64,000 bases of DNA from Verrucomicrobiota bacterium (lineage in GTDB: Bacteria; Verrucomicrobiota; Verrucomicrobiia; Limisphaerales; Pedosphaeraceae). A program made the position numbers and the translations under genes. The stretch lies in contig JAJPHR010000009.1 of NCBI GenBank assembly GCA_021325145.1, positions 1-64,000 of the forward strand. The letters are read 5' to 3'. The notes beneath the pieces are model-generated. The model made no database searches, was not told where the DNA came from, and worked only from the letters and a program-made list of their open reading frames with translations. Within the stretch, counting starts at the first letter, position 1. Every line of letters begins with the position of its first letter. Of this stretch, positions 10,105 to 18,195 are shown piece by piece.

Positions 10105-11466
10105 TTATCTCACGGGCAGTTCCACGCTGCCCTGGGTTTGGAAAATCAACCGCCCGCGCTGCTGCTGCATCAGCACATGGATTTGGACTTTCTCCCCTTT
10201 CTTCTTGCCGTGCACCAATTTCGCCGCTGCCGTCAGATCGGCCGGAGTCTGGCCGTCGATGCCCACGACGACGTATCCGGGCTGCAACACCTGGGCTTCC
10301 TGTGAGTCGGGGTCCACATCGGCAACCACAAAGCCATCCGTCGAGTTCAAACCAAAGGCGCGCGCAAGCTGCGGAGTCAATTCCTGAAGGCGCACGCCGA
10401 TCCGCCGCTGGATCAAATCGGCGTTGAAGAACGTTTTTTCCGGCACCAGCCGCACCGTTGCCGTCAGAGCCTGGCCGCCGCGCTGAAAGTTGAGGAAGGC
10501 TTCGTTCCCGGAATTGCTCACGAGCAATTCATTGAAATTGATGAAGCTGCGCGGAACCTTCCCGTTCACCTTCAAGACGCTATCGCCAGGTTTCAGGCCC
10601 GCCTTGGCGGCGGGACTATCCGGTTGGACCGCTATAATGGTCAGCGGATTCGAGCCGACCCTTACTCGCGCTCCGAACCAAAGCCCGTGGCCGGAAGTCT
10701 CGGGCGTGAAAATGCCGGAGAGCGCTTCACTCACCTGCTTGATGGGAATGGCGAACCCGATGCCCTGGGCGCCGGAGAGAATGGCCACGTTCAAGCCGAT
10801 GAGTTCGCCGTGCAAGTTGACCAACGGGCCGCCGCTGTTGCCGGGATTGATCGAAGCATCGGTTTGAAGCCAGTTCGGAATCTCCAGTTGATCCGATTCC
10901 TTGGGCCCCAATCGACTTTTGGAACTCAGGATGCCGCGGCTGACGGACCCTTCCAGCCCGAACGGATTGCCCAGCGCCAGGACAGTTTCACCGAGCAGGA
11001 GGTCGTCGTCCTTGGCGAACCGGACGGCGGCGAACCGCTCGCCCGGTTTGGCTTGCAATTTGAGCAACGCGACGTCGCTCCGGGGATTGCTGGCGATCAG
11101 TTTCGCTTCGTATTCGTTCGTGCTTACCTTCACCTGGATGCGGTTCGCGCGCTGGACCACGTGGTCGTTGGTCAGCACATAGCCGTCCTCATCAATAATT
11201 ACGCCTGAGCCGAGGCTGATCTGCGAGTCCGTTCGGCGCTGGTGGTAAGGCTGGAAGAACTGCTGAAACATTTCCGTGAACGGATCGCGAATTTCCACGA
11301 TGGTTTCGGTGGCGATATTCACGACACTGGGCATGACGCGCTCGACCGCCTCCACCGTCGCGTCGCGTCGCACGTCTGGTTCGGCGGCGAGAACACTCCA
11401 GGATGCCAGCGTGGCGAGCGCTGCCAACAGCCATAACCTTCCATTGAAAACCGGGCGTTTTGTCAT
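10105..11466 (-). CDS. HtrA/DegP-type periplasmic serine protease
   Basis: About 453 residues. Signal peptide MTKRPVFNGRLWLLAALA..., cut near VLA-AEP. The trypsin-like S1C domain shows the full triad, numbered from the ATG at 11466: His102 (TNDHVV), Asp131 (RSDVALL) and Ser211 (GNSGGP). Two PDZ domains follow: the first around PDSPAAKAGLKPGDSVLKVNG, the second near the end with VDPDSQEAQVLQPGYVVVGIDG. HtrA proteases degrade or refold damaged envelope proteins. An in-frame TTG at 11475 is the other possible start. It is separated from the ABC operon by about 60 bp and is probably its own unit. Confidence 0.93.
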   Translation of the reverse strand: MTKRPVFNGRLWLLAALATLASWSVLAAEPDVRRDATVEAVERVMPSVVNIATETIVEIRDPFTEMFQQFFQPYHQRRTDSQISLGSGVIIDEDGYVLTNDHVVQRANRIQVKVSTNEYEAKLIASNPRSDVALLKLQAKPGERFAAVRFAKDDDLLLGETVLALGNPFGLEGSVSRGILSSKSRLGPKESDQLEIPNWLQTDASINPGNSGGPLVNLHGELIGLNVAILSGAQGIGFAIPIKQVSEALSGIFTPETSGHGLWFGARVRVGSNPLTIIAVQPDSPAAKAGLKPGDSVLKVNGKVPRSFINFNELLVSNSGNEAFLNFQRGGQALTATVRLVPEKTFFNADLIQRRIGVRLQELTPQLARAFGLNSTDGFVVADVDPDSQEAQVLQPGYVVVGIDGQTPADLTAAAKLVHGKKKGEKVQIHVLMQQQRGRLIFQTQGSVELPVR

Positions 11467-11549
11467 AGTGACCAAGACAAGTCCTTTTCAGGTTCGTTCA
11501 ATCCTGAGACTTGACTTTGCCGCCGGGCCGTCGCAAAAGCAATGCCAAG

Positions 11550-12986
11550 GTGTCCACGTTAGCTGCCAATTTCTATCTTCGCTGGCGCGCTCGCAACGCG
11601 CCCGGCCCGGCGCTTCAGGAAAATCACGACACCCCGCCGCCCGAACGGCTTTTGCAGGCCATCTGGCAGCAGCAACGGCTCCTGCGCGATCAACTCCAAA
11701 CCTTGGACGGCCAGCCGGTGCGAATTCTTCATCCCGGCTTCAAAAACCACGAAGCCGGCCCTGACTTCCGGAGCGCCATGGTCCAAGTCGGCGCGGAAAC
11801 TCCGCGTTGTGGCGATGTGGAGATCGACCTTCGTTCGAGCGGTTGGCGTGCCCATGGCCACGATAAAAACCCCGCGTTCCGAAACGTGGTGTTGCATGTA
11901 ATTTGGGATGGAAAGGAAAGCGCAACCGAGGGAATGCCCACACTCACCTTGAAGGGCAGGCTGGACACGCCGTTGCGCGAACTCGACGCCTGGCTGGGGC
12001 GCGATTCGTTTCAATCGCTGCCGGACGCGTTGCAGGGAAAGTGCTGCGCGCCGCTGCGGGAACTTCCCGTGGAGCGCTTGCGGGAGTTGTTGCATCAGGC
12101 GGCGCATGTGCGCTGGCAGATCAAAGGAAGCCAGTTTCAGGCGCGAGCGAAACAGGTCGGCTGGGAGCAGTCGCTTTGGGAGGGATTATTTCGGGCGCTG
12201 GGTTACAAGCACAACGTCTGGCCGATGCAAAGCCTGGCCGAACTGCGTCCGCAATGGTGCCGAACTCCCGCCGCGCCGCTCGGCTTGCAGGCGCGTTTGC
12301 TGGGCGTCAGCGGCCTGCTGCCCGACCAATTGACGCGCACCCAGTCGTCCACTGACAATTACCTGCGCCGCGTTTGGGACGAATGGTGGCGTGAGCGCGA
12401 CGGGCTAAGCGCGTGCATTCTACCGCGTGAGTTGTGGCGGTTCAACGGCTTGCGGCCCGCCAATCATCCGCAACGCCGGCTCGCGCTCGCCGCGCATTGG
12501 CTGGCCGCCGGCAATCTGATTCCGAAACTGGAAAAATGGTTTCTGGCGGACATTCCTGATCGCCGGCTGGCGGATTCGCTGGGTGAGGCTTTGCAGGTGG
12601 AGAAGGACGAGTATTGGTCATGGCATTGGACGTTTCGCTCCGCCCGGCTCGCCCGGCCCCAGCCATTGCTTGGGAGCGCTCGCGTTACGGACCTGGCCGT
12701 GAATGTCATTCTGCCCTGGTTTTGGGTGCGAGCTGGCGAAGGCGGGAACGAGGCGTTGCAACAGGTTGCGGAGCGGCGGTATTTCAATTGGCCCTCAGCC
12801 GAGGATAATAGCGTGCTGCGCCTGGCACGACGCCGTTTGCTCGGCGGCGCCAAGCCCGGCATCCTGCCCGGCGCGGCTGCACAACAAGGCCTGCTTCAAA
12901 TTGTGCGGGACTTTTGCAATCATTCCAACGCCCTTTGCGAGCAATGCGAATTTCCCGAACTGGTTCGGAATTGGGCGGGCGGTTAA
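11550..12986 (+). CDS. DUF2851 family protein
   Basis: About 478 residues. Recognised from the N-terminal pattern RVRILHPGFKNHEAGPDFRSAMV (here QPVRILHPGFKNHEAGPDF) and GDVEIDLRSSGWRAHGHDKNPAF, which is how DUF2851 proteins read. It ends with a small Cys-rich tail (FCNHSNALCEQCEFPE) that could bind a metal. No ATG is suitably placed. I chose the GTG at 11550 (VSTLAANFYLRWR); a TTG at 11511 is also in frame. It is divergent from the HtrA gene. The family has no established function, though the conserved His and Asp residues suggest a nuclease-like fold (inference). Confidence 0.82.
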   Translation: MSTLAANFYLRWRARNAPGPALQENHDTPPPERLLQAIWQQQRLLRDQLQTLDGQPVRILHPGFKNHEAGPDFRSAMVQVGAETPRCGDVEIDLRSSGWRAHGHDKNPAFRNVVLHVIWDGKESATEGMPTLTLKGRLDTPLRELDAWLGRDSFQSLPDALQGKCCAPLRELPVERLRELLHQAAHVRWQIKGSQFQARAKQVGWEQSLWEGLFRALGYKHNVWPMQSLAELRPQWCRTPAAPLGLQARLLGVSGLLPDQLTRTQSSTDNYLRRVWDEWWRERDGLSACILPRELWRFNGLRPANHPQRRLALAAHWLAAGNLIPKLEKWFLADIPDRRLADSLGEALQVEKDEYWSWHWTFRSARLARPQPLLGSARVTDLAVNVILPWFWVRAGEGGNEALQQVAERRYFNWPSAEDNSVLRLARRRLLGGAKPGILPGAAAQQGLLQIVRDFCNHSNALCEQCEFPELVRNWAGG

Positions 12987-13012
12987 TATAAATCGGATTT
13001 CATTGGACATAC

Positions 13013-13378
13013 TTGGTGGATTCCAGAAAACATATTCTTTTCGTTTGCGCGTTAAATCAGTGGCGCAGTCCCACGGCGGCAATGCTCTATCGTGACGATC
13101 CCCGGCTGGAGGTCAGATCAGCCGGGATACGGCCCAATGCAAAACGCCGGATTAGTTCAAATGACATCGACTGGGCCGATGCCATTTTCGTGATGGAGCG
13201 CGAGCACAAAAAGTGGATTCAGGACCACTTTCGCGATCAGGAAATCCCGCCGATCGAAATATTGGATATCCCGAACGATCTGGAGTACATGAACCCTGAA
13301 CTGCAGCGTCTTTTGCGACTCGCGATTGATTTGGAAATCGACGCGCTGCTTGCAGGTGAAGCCCCTCCGTCTGACTAA
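13013..13378 (+). CDS. Low-molecular-weight phosphotyrosine phosphatase-like protein
   Basis: 121 residues, beginning with a beta strand and the P-loop CX5R motif (HILFVCALNQWRSPTAAMLY; Cys12, Arg18). This is the active site of the LMW-PTP / arsenate reductase superfamily. The C-terminal DIPNDLEYM supplies a possible general-acid Asp. Length and the NQWRSPTA wording fit a short bacterial PTPase-like family rather than ArsC. There is no ATG: either TTG at 13013 or GTG at 13016 must be used. It lies 26 bp after the DUF2851 gene, same strand, so may be co-transcribed. Confidence 0.78.
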   Translation: MVDSRKHILFVCALNQWRSPTAAMLYRDDPRLEVRSAGIRPNAKRRISSNDIDWADAIFVMEREHKKWIQDHFRDQEIPPIEILDIPNDLEYMNPELQRLLRLAIDLEIDALLAGEAPPSD

Positions 13379-13571
13379 AGTGCGCCAGACCCACCGGCGA
13401 ATTTTTCAACTTGATGATTGGTGAACCAAATCCGGGGTTTGGCGTTGAGTGGATCGGGGCGAGGTTTCAGTTCAAAGCTGCAAGCGATTAGCCGGGTTTT
13501 CGGCATTTCGAAAGACACTTCCACATGGGCCGCGTTGGCGCATTGACTGCCAAGGCTCAGGGTTCAGGACG

Positions 13572-14306
13572 CTAAAGCTGCTGAAACGGATTGTTGCCGA
13601 AACCGCCGTCGCCGTTGCCGCTGTTCGAAGGCGGGTTTTGGGGCTTGGGCTCATGAGGCGGAGAGGGAGCATGGTTCTCCGGCTTATGGTTTTGGTCGTG
13701 AAGCTGCTGGTTTGGTTTGCCGTCGCTCTCGGGTTCGCGCGGGTTTTTGGCGCGTTTGTTGCGGGGCAGGGGACTCAGCATCACGTTGATCGCCCGGCCA
13801 ATCAACTTGGGCGTGGAATCAGGATGGCCGTAGGGCGCGATTTCCTTGAGAAACTTGGTGATCAACTGGAACCCAAACTCGGTGTGCGCCATTTCGCGTC
13901 CGCGAAACTTGAGCACCACCTTCACCTTCATCTCCTCGCAGAGAAAGTCGATGGCGTGGGTCAGTTTGACGCCCAAATCATGCGGATCAATCTTCGGGCT
14001 AAGCTGGATTTCCTTAACCTTGTTCGCGTGATGATGCTTCTTGGACTCCTTGTCCTTCTTGGCTTGTTCGTAGCGGAACTTGCCGAAGTCCACGAGACGG
14101 CAGACTGGTGGGTTGGCGGTGGCGGCGATTTCAACCAAATCGACCGAATTGGCCCGGGCGAGATTGATCGCTTCCCCGAGCGACAATACGCCCAACTGCT
14201 TGCCATCCACTCCTATCACCCGGACTTCGCGGGCACGAATCTTCCCGTTGACCCTGACAAACGAAGCGGAAGAAGAAGAAGCGCGTGGAGGAAACGGGCG
14301 GCTCAA
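13572..14306 (-). CDS. infC: Translation initiation factor IF-3
   Basis: 244 residues. The N-domain contains VRVIGVDGKQLGVLSLGEAINLA and VCRLVDFGKFRYEQ, the linker KKDKESKKHHHANKVKEIQLSPKID, and the C-domain VVLKFRGREMAHTEFG: a full IF-3 signature. IF-3 prevents premature 50S joining and checks the start codon. The only workable start is TTG at 14306, preceded by GAGGGTG; infC often uses rare starts for autoregulation. A low-complexity tail of about 65 residues, rich in Pro, Asn, His and Gln, follows the normal end. Usual neighbours rpmI and rplT are absent, so the gene is alone here. Confidence 0.95.
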   Translation of the reverse strand: MSRPFPPRASSSSASFVRVNGKIRAREVRVIGVDGKQLGVLSLGEAINLARANSVDLVEIAATANPPVCRLVDFGKFRYEQAKKDKESKKHHHANKVKEIQLSPKIDPHDLGVKLTHAIDFLCEEMKVKVVLKFRGREMAHTEFGFQLITKFLKEIAPYGHPDSTPKLIGRAINVMLSPLPRNKRAKNPREPESDGKPNQQLHDQNHKPENHAPSPPHEPKPQNPPSNSGNGDGGFGNNPFQQL

Positions 14307-14519
14307 GACACCCTCGTCGGTTTAAACTTATTCATGCAATCCAACAAACAGACGGACACAGGCACCATACCTGGCTAATCTTAGCAAGATCAAAATAAGC
14401 CTATCCGGCTTAAAATTACAAGCAAATAATTATGCGGTTCTGGCCCCATAAAATGGCCGGAAAATCATGGGCGGGATGTTTTCCCGGGAACGACATCCCG
14501 CAATTCCGCTCCGGCCCGG

Positions 14520-15656
14520 CTACGCTTTATCCTCAACCTTCACGCTCCCGCCGTTACGCTTGGCCATGATTGCCGCGACGATCTTCTGCGCCAGCTCCGG
14601 TTTGTCCACCAAAGCCTTTTGCGCGGCTTCCTTGCCCTGGCCGATCAATTCACCCTCGAACTGCAGCCACGCGCCTTTCTTATCCACCACACCCGCGTCG
14701 ATGCCTGTGTCCAGGATGCTGCCTTCCTTGTTGATGCCGTGATTGTAAATGATGTCGAACTCGGTTTCCGAAAACGGCGGCGCGACCTTGTTCTTGACCA
14801 CCTTAACCTTCACGTGGTTGCCCATCGCATTGCCGGCGGCGTCCTTCATGGTTTCCTTCCGGCGGATGTCCAGCCGGACGCTGGCGTAGAACTTCAGCGC
14901 CTTGCCGCCCGGGGTTGTTTCCGGATTGCCGAACATGACGCCCACCTTCTCGCGCAATTGGTTGGTGAAAATGCAGGTCGTCTTGGACTTGTTCAAAATG
15001 GCCGTCAGCTTCCGCAACGCCTGGCTCATCAACCGCGCCTGCATGCCCATCGTAGCCATGCCCATTTCACCTTCGAGTTCGGCTTTCGGCACCAGCGCGG
15101 CGACCGAATCGATCACGATCACATCCAGCGCGTTCGACCGCGCTAGGGTTTCGCAAATCGACAGCGCCTCTTCCCCGCTGTCCGGTTGCGACACCAGCAA
15201 ATCGTCCAGGTTCACGCCCAATTTTTTGGCGTAACCGGGATCCAGCGCGTGTTCCGCGTCGATGAATGCGGCCAGTCCGCCGCCTTTTTGGGCGTTGGCA
15301 ATGACATGCAGCATCAACGTCGTTTTGCCCGACGATTCGGGCCCGTAAATCTCGACCACGCGCCCGCGCGGCAAACCGCCCACGCCCAGGGCCAAATCCA
15401 GGCCCAACGCGCCGGTCGGGATCACTTCGATCGATTTGGCGGCGTGCGCTTCGCCCAGCCGCATGATGCTCCCGTCCCCGTAGGTCTTGTGAATGGTTGA
15501 AATCGCCGCATCGAGATCACGTTGGCGCGTCGGGGAGACGGTGCGGGCGGCGGGTGTGGCCGCCATGGCTGCGGCGACGGCCGGGCGCGGTTCAGCGACG
15601 GTCGTGGCGGCTGCCTTGGTTGCGGTGCTTGTTCTTTCAGCAGTTTTTGGTGGCAT
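14520..15656 (-). CDS. recA: Recombinase RecA
   Basis: 378 residues. Walker [10 protein letters not shown] at about 105-113, Walker [15 protein letters not shown], loop 1 [16 protein letters not shown], and loop 2 [21 protein letters not shown]: all canonical. It forms filaments on single-stranded DNA, drives strand exchange and triggers the SOS response. An Ala/Thr-rich extension of about 45 residues precedes the usual N-terminus. A candidate promoter and a palindrome sit upstream. recX or lexA are not beside it. Confidence 0.98.
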   Translation of the reverse strand: MPPKTAERTSTATKAAATTVAEPRPAVAAAMAATPAARTVSPTRQRDLDAAISTIHKTYGDGSIMRLGEAHAAKSIEVIPTGALGLDLALGVGGLPRGRVVEIYGPESSGKTTLMLHVIANAQKGGGLAAFIDAEHALDPGYAKKLGVNLDDLLVSQPDSGEEALSICETLARSNALDVIVIDSVAALVPKAELEGEMGMATMGMQARLMSQALRKLTAILNKSKTTCIFTNQLREKVGVMFGNPETTPGGKALKFYASVRLDIRRKETMKDAAGNAMGNHVKVKVVKNKVAPPFSETEFDIIYNHGINKEGSILDTGIDAGVVDKKGAWLQFEGELIGQGKEAAQKALVDKPELAQKIVAAIMAKRNGGSVKVEDKA

Positions 15657-15698
15657 AAATTTTATCTATAAATTGTCAAATCGGTGGAAAGTCACTTG

Positions 15699-15745
15699 GA
15701 CCGAATCGGTCATATTATAATTCCAAACCTTGTCAGCCAAGTCAA
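15699..15745 (-). promoter_or_regulatory. Candidate recA promoter and operator
   Basis: Reading the minus strand, TATAAT occurs at 15719-15714, with TTGGCT 15 bp upstream (15740-15735). Just after the -10 lies a perfect inverted repeat, GACCG-ATT-CGGTC (15711-15699), in the place where a repressor would block transcription. An SOS-type (LexA) operator is plausible by position only. I do not know the LexA box of this group. Confidence 0.45.
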
Positions 15746-15965
15746 TGTTGGATTTCAGCGCATTTGGCCAGACGCGTGAAGCGCGATGACTTTGTTCTGC
15801 CTTGTTCGCCCTTTTAATTCTACTCGTCGTCGATGAGCTTCGGATGAGGCTTGAAGCTTGGACATTCTTTGGTCATTTGGCATTGGTTCTTGGCTGTCAT
15901 CCCCCTCTCCCCATTCCGCACTCTGCGCTCATCACTGGTTAAAAAGGGCAGCCGGGAGGTGAGGA

Positions 15966-16020
15966 ACCAGAATCCCGGCCGCCCTGGCGGCGGAAGATTA
16001 TTGGTGGCTGGGATTCTGGT
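15966..16020. repeat. Nested inverted repeat at the end of the small gene
   Basis: ACCAGAATCCC (15966-15976) is repeated in inverse as GGGATTCTGGT (16010-16020), enclosing a second GC-rich hairpin (GGCCGCC/GGCGGC). It overlaps the stop codon of the 75-aa gene at 15998. It could act as a terminator or be a small mobile palindrome. There is a T5 run on the minus strand further on, but not directly after the stem. Confidence 0.5.
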
Positions 16021-16210
16021 GATCCGCGCCGGGCAGCCAGATTTGCTCCGGCCGAAAGCGCGGTGCCGGCTCCCAATCGATTGCCCGCTCGACCACCTGC
16101 CGCATCTGGTCAAACCACCAATGCGCCCGGTTGAGCCGCCGCTCCCGCTGCACCACCCGCGGACACCGATTTGCCCCGTCGAATCCCAGTTCCATTTGTT
16201 CATTCATCAT
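15998..16210 (-). CDS. Small conserved protein downstream in orientation from recA region
   Basis: About 70 residues, starting at tandem ATGs at 16210/16207 behind GAAAGGTC. The protein reads MNEQMELGFDGANRC... then a basic, Trp-rich helix region RLNRAHWWFDQMRQVVERAIDW and ends PARFRPEQIWLPG-like. I recall similar short proteins in other Verrucomicrobia genomes, but none with a known role. No membrane segment, no Cys pair. High Arg and Trp content could mean nucleic-acid binding (inference). Confidence 0.6.
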   Translation of the reverse strand: MMNEQMELGFDGANRCPRVVQRERRLNRAHWWFDQMRQVVERAIDWEPAPRFRPEQIWLPGADHQNPSHQ

Positions 16211-16278
16211 AACGTGACCTTTCATGTTTAATTTCTGGGATCACGCTAACACCAGGGGTGGGACAGGCATGAGGGCAT

Positions 16279-16292
16279 CCGTAGTACTACGG
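16279..16292. promoter_or_regulatory. Perfect 14-bp palindrome
   Basis: CCGTAGTACTACGG is self-complementary over its whole length. It lies between the small gene at 15998-16210 and the edge of the AT-rich cassette, 12 bp before the ATG at 16305. It may be an operator or part of a recombination site. Nothing else shows which. Confidence 0.4.
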
Positions 16293-16304
16293 ACTAACTA
16301 AATT

Positions 16305-16676
16305 ATGTTGATTATCAACGACTTGCGGAAAATCGAAAAAAAGAGGGTCATGCTGGCACAGATTGTTGCCGAAAGTTCGCGAATGGACCAAATGCGGTCG
16401 GTTAAGGCGGGCGTTTATTTCTCGAATGAACTGTGCACACAGCACCAATTGAAATGGGCAACCATGATTGATACGGCGTGCTCGTGGTTTCACCAGCGCC
16501 TTGCCGTGAGACTTGCGTATGGCGACGCAAAGAAGGTTCAGCAGGCCATAGACAGGTCTGGATTAACAAAGCCCGAATTGGGTAAGGACCGCCATCTGTC
16601 CGCTGCCAAATCCCTTAAGCGGCCAATAAATCTTTTAGCTTATCTCTTTCCGTCCATGATAGAACGTCGGGCGTAA
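16305..16676 (+). CDS. Hypothetical protein (uncertain gene)
   Basis: 123 residues, ATG start, overlapping the 3' end of the convergent gene at 16615 by about 60 bp. The sequence is plausible as a helical, basic protein (MLIINDLRKIEKKRVMLAQ...), but no family is recognised. It shares the peptide VM(L/V)AQIVAE, at DNA level too, with the N-terminal extension of the reading frame ending at 17436. It may be a gene remnant cut by the cassette rather than a live gene. Confidence 0.35.
   Translation: MLIINDLRKIEKKRVMLAQIVAESSRMDQMRSVKAGVYFSNELCTQHQLKWATMIDTACSWFHQRLAVRLAYGDAKKVQQAIDRSGLTKPELGKDRHLSAAKSLKRPINLLAYLFPSMIERRA
16354..16373 (+). repeat. 20-bp inverted repeat, left copy
   Basis: TGGCACAGATTGTTGCCGAA here is found again, inverted, at 18066-18085. 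Including neighbours, about 26 bp match with two differences. The two copies bracket the two-gene AT-rich cassette. Confidence 0.7.
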
Positions 16677-17439
16677 CGTTTTCTAATTTTTCACGTCGGT
16701 GCTGAAGCTGAAGCGGTTGATACCCAATGGCTTGGTTGTTGAGCAGGGTGATCTTTTTTGCAATCTGGTTTTTCAACGGGCTTTCCTGCGCAAACTCAAA
16801 GTTTATTATGGCGTTTGAAAGACTGAGTTGAAAATATTTAAGGCTGCTTCCCGTCACATAGATTATCAACCACAATTTTGAGGTCCCGGTTGCGACGGCG
16901 CTAAAACTGGCCTCTGGAATCTCCGGGAATTTCCGGTTGTACGAAACTGGAATCCCTTTCGGCGCAGCAAGCTTTATAACCTTGTCAGCCTGCGCCCTGA
17001 ATGACTCTCTTTCCTGTGATTCTTCCTCAGTAATCGCAAGCTCGGAAGCGCTTGCGACAGATGAAATGAAATTGCACACATCAAAAATAGCAGATGTAAC
17101 CAAATTAAGCTTTTCGCAGGCTTTGAAGTAAAAAATGCGTTCGGATTTTGATCCCTGAACGTGTTTGTCGATGTCCCAATTATCAGAAAACTTACTCATT
17201 GCCGCCTCCGCAAATGCCACGTCATCAATTGAAGCTTCGATGAAATCGGAAAGCGCACCTCCATCGGAAACGATGATTTTTTCACGCCGCACTGTAATAA
17301 AAACCGAGACAAACTCCTTGTTGGGATACACGTAAGGAGTGATGATTTCCAAAGTGTTCCCGCGCTTTATGCAACTCCAGAGCGACCCAAAATCTGAGCG
17401 CAACAATCCGATAATGTCCTTGCATTCAATGTCGGTCAT
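16615..17439 (-). CDS. DUF1828-like protein
   Basis: 274 residues. The N-terminal third reads IITPYVYPNKEFVSVFITVRREKIIVSDGGALSDFI, which matches the DUF1828 pattern (T-P-x-x-Y/F ... hydrophobic strand ... I-S/T-D-x-G ... L-x-D/W). The rest is mixed alpha/beta without a catalytic motif I recognise. Its ATG overlaps the stop of the gene at 17436 by four bases (ATGA), so it is translated together with it. Base composition is clearly more AT-rich than in the flanking recA and hydrolase genes, pointing to recent transfer. DUF1828 has no established activity; it often lies in accessory DNA. Confidence 0.65.
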   Translation of the reverse strand: MTDIECKDIIGLLRSDFGSLWSCIKRGNTLEIITPYVYPNKEFVSVFITVRREKIIVSDGGALSDFIEASIDDVAFAEAAMSKFSDNWDIDKHVQGSKSERIFYFKACEKLNLVTSAIFDVCNFISSVASASELAITEEESQERESFRAQADKVIKLAAPKGIPVSYNRKFPEIPEASFSAVATGTSKLWLIIYVTGSSLKYFQLSLSNAIINFEFAQESPLKNQIAKKITLLNNQAIGYQPLQLQHRREKLENVTPDVLSWTERDKLKDLLAA

Positions 17440-17999
17440 AAAAAGCTCACGTCGTTTAGCGGATCGTCACTTGACAAATCCATTAGTTCCTGTTCTGATA
17501 TTAGCCTAGGGTAAGCATTTTGACCGCAAGTAAGGCACCCTTCCTGGCAGAAGTGTTTAATGCCTGACTTTATGTCATTCACAATTGCTTCAGCAGCGCT
17601 TGGCCGCTGAAGCTCGGCTGAGTGAAACGCAATTTCTACACCATCTTTATTAAATTTATGGAAATGCGGCGTCTCAATTTTGCGCGCTTTTAAACCGCGC
17701 CCGTCTTCTGGATTACAATGCGCTTGGCCTTGCGAGTCAAACCTAAAACAAGGGCCTGCATCAAACCAATCGGCAAAAACGTAAAATTGATATTTGTTTT
17801 TTACATGACTGCTTGCGATGGCCTCAAATCTCTTTTTCCCCTGAATCACGGCATAAATTATTGCCGATTCGCCCTCCTTCCTCCTTTGTTTCGTGTTTAA
17901 GCGGAGAGTTATTTCCTCCTGTTCAATAGTCTTCTTGTCACTCAAAAAAGTGGTGTACGTAGAGAAATGAGCTTCGATCTTCTTTGATTTTGCCCGCAT
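17436..17999 (-). CDS. Unknown protein coupled to the DUF1828-like gene
   Basis: About 187 residues from ATG 17999; the reading frame stays open to a TTG at 18173, which would add 58 basic residues. The body shows a beta-rich pattern ending in HFHKFNKDGVEIAFHSAELQRPSAAEAIVNDIKSGIKHFC. This resembles the small DUF6978-type family (strand-HTH-like ending with a long helix), but that is a weak, memory-based match. A Cys pair and His (FCQEGCLTCGQNAY) near the end could bind metal. First gene of the cassette, four-base overlap with the next. AT-rich like its partner. Confidence 0.55.
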   Translation of the reverse strand: MRAKSKKIEAHFSTYTTFLSDKKTIEQEEITLRLNTKQRRKEGESAIIYAVIQGKKRFEAIASSHVKNKYQFYVFADWFDAGPCFRFDSQGQAHCNPEDGRGLKARKIETPHFHKFNKDGVEIAFHSAELQRPSAAEAIVNDIKSGIKHFCQEGCLTCGQNAYPRLISEQELMDLSSDDPLNDVSFL

Positions 18000-18065
18000 G
18001 AGGTTGAACTTTAACCATGTTCGCCAAATCCTTACAATACAGAGTTTTAAGTGCGGAGCCGGGCC

Positions 18066-18085
18066 TTCGGCAACAATCTGTGCCA
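18066..18085 (-). repeat. 20-bp inverted repeat, right copy
   Basis: Inverted copy of 16354-16373. It falls inside the N-terminal extension of the frame ending at 17436, upstream of the ATG at 17999, and reads AQIVAE in that frame, exactly as the left copy does in its own. Confidence 0.7.
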
Positions 18086-18195
18086 CCATCACGACAAGTC
18101 TGAACAAGCGTTCCAACTTGCGCCGAGCCTTGCCATTCGGCTTCAGTTCGATCCCACGTCGAATTTCACTCAATTGCCGTCGGGTTAATGGGCGG

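Noticed and set aside
15820..16203. 127-codon minus-strand frame
   Set aside because: Low-complexity, Gly/Arg-rich and out of frame with the more convincing 70-aa gene.
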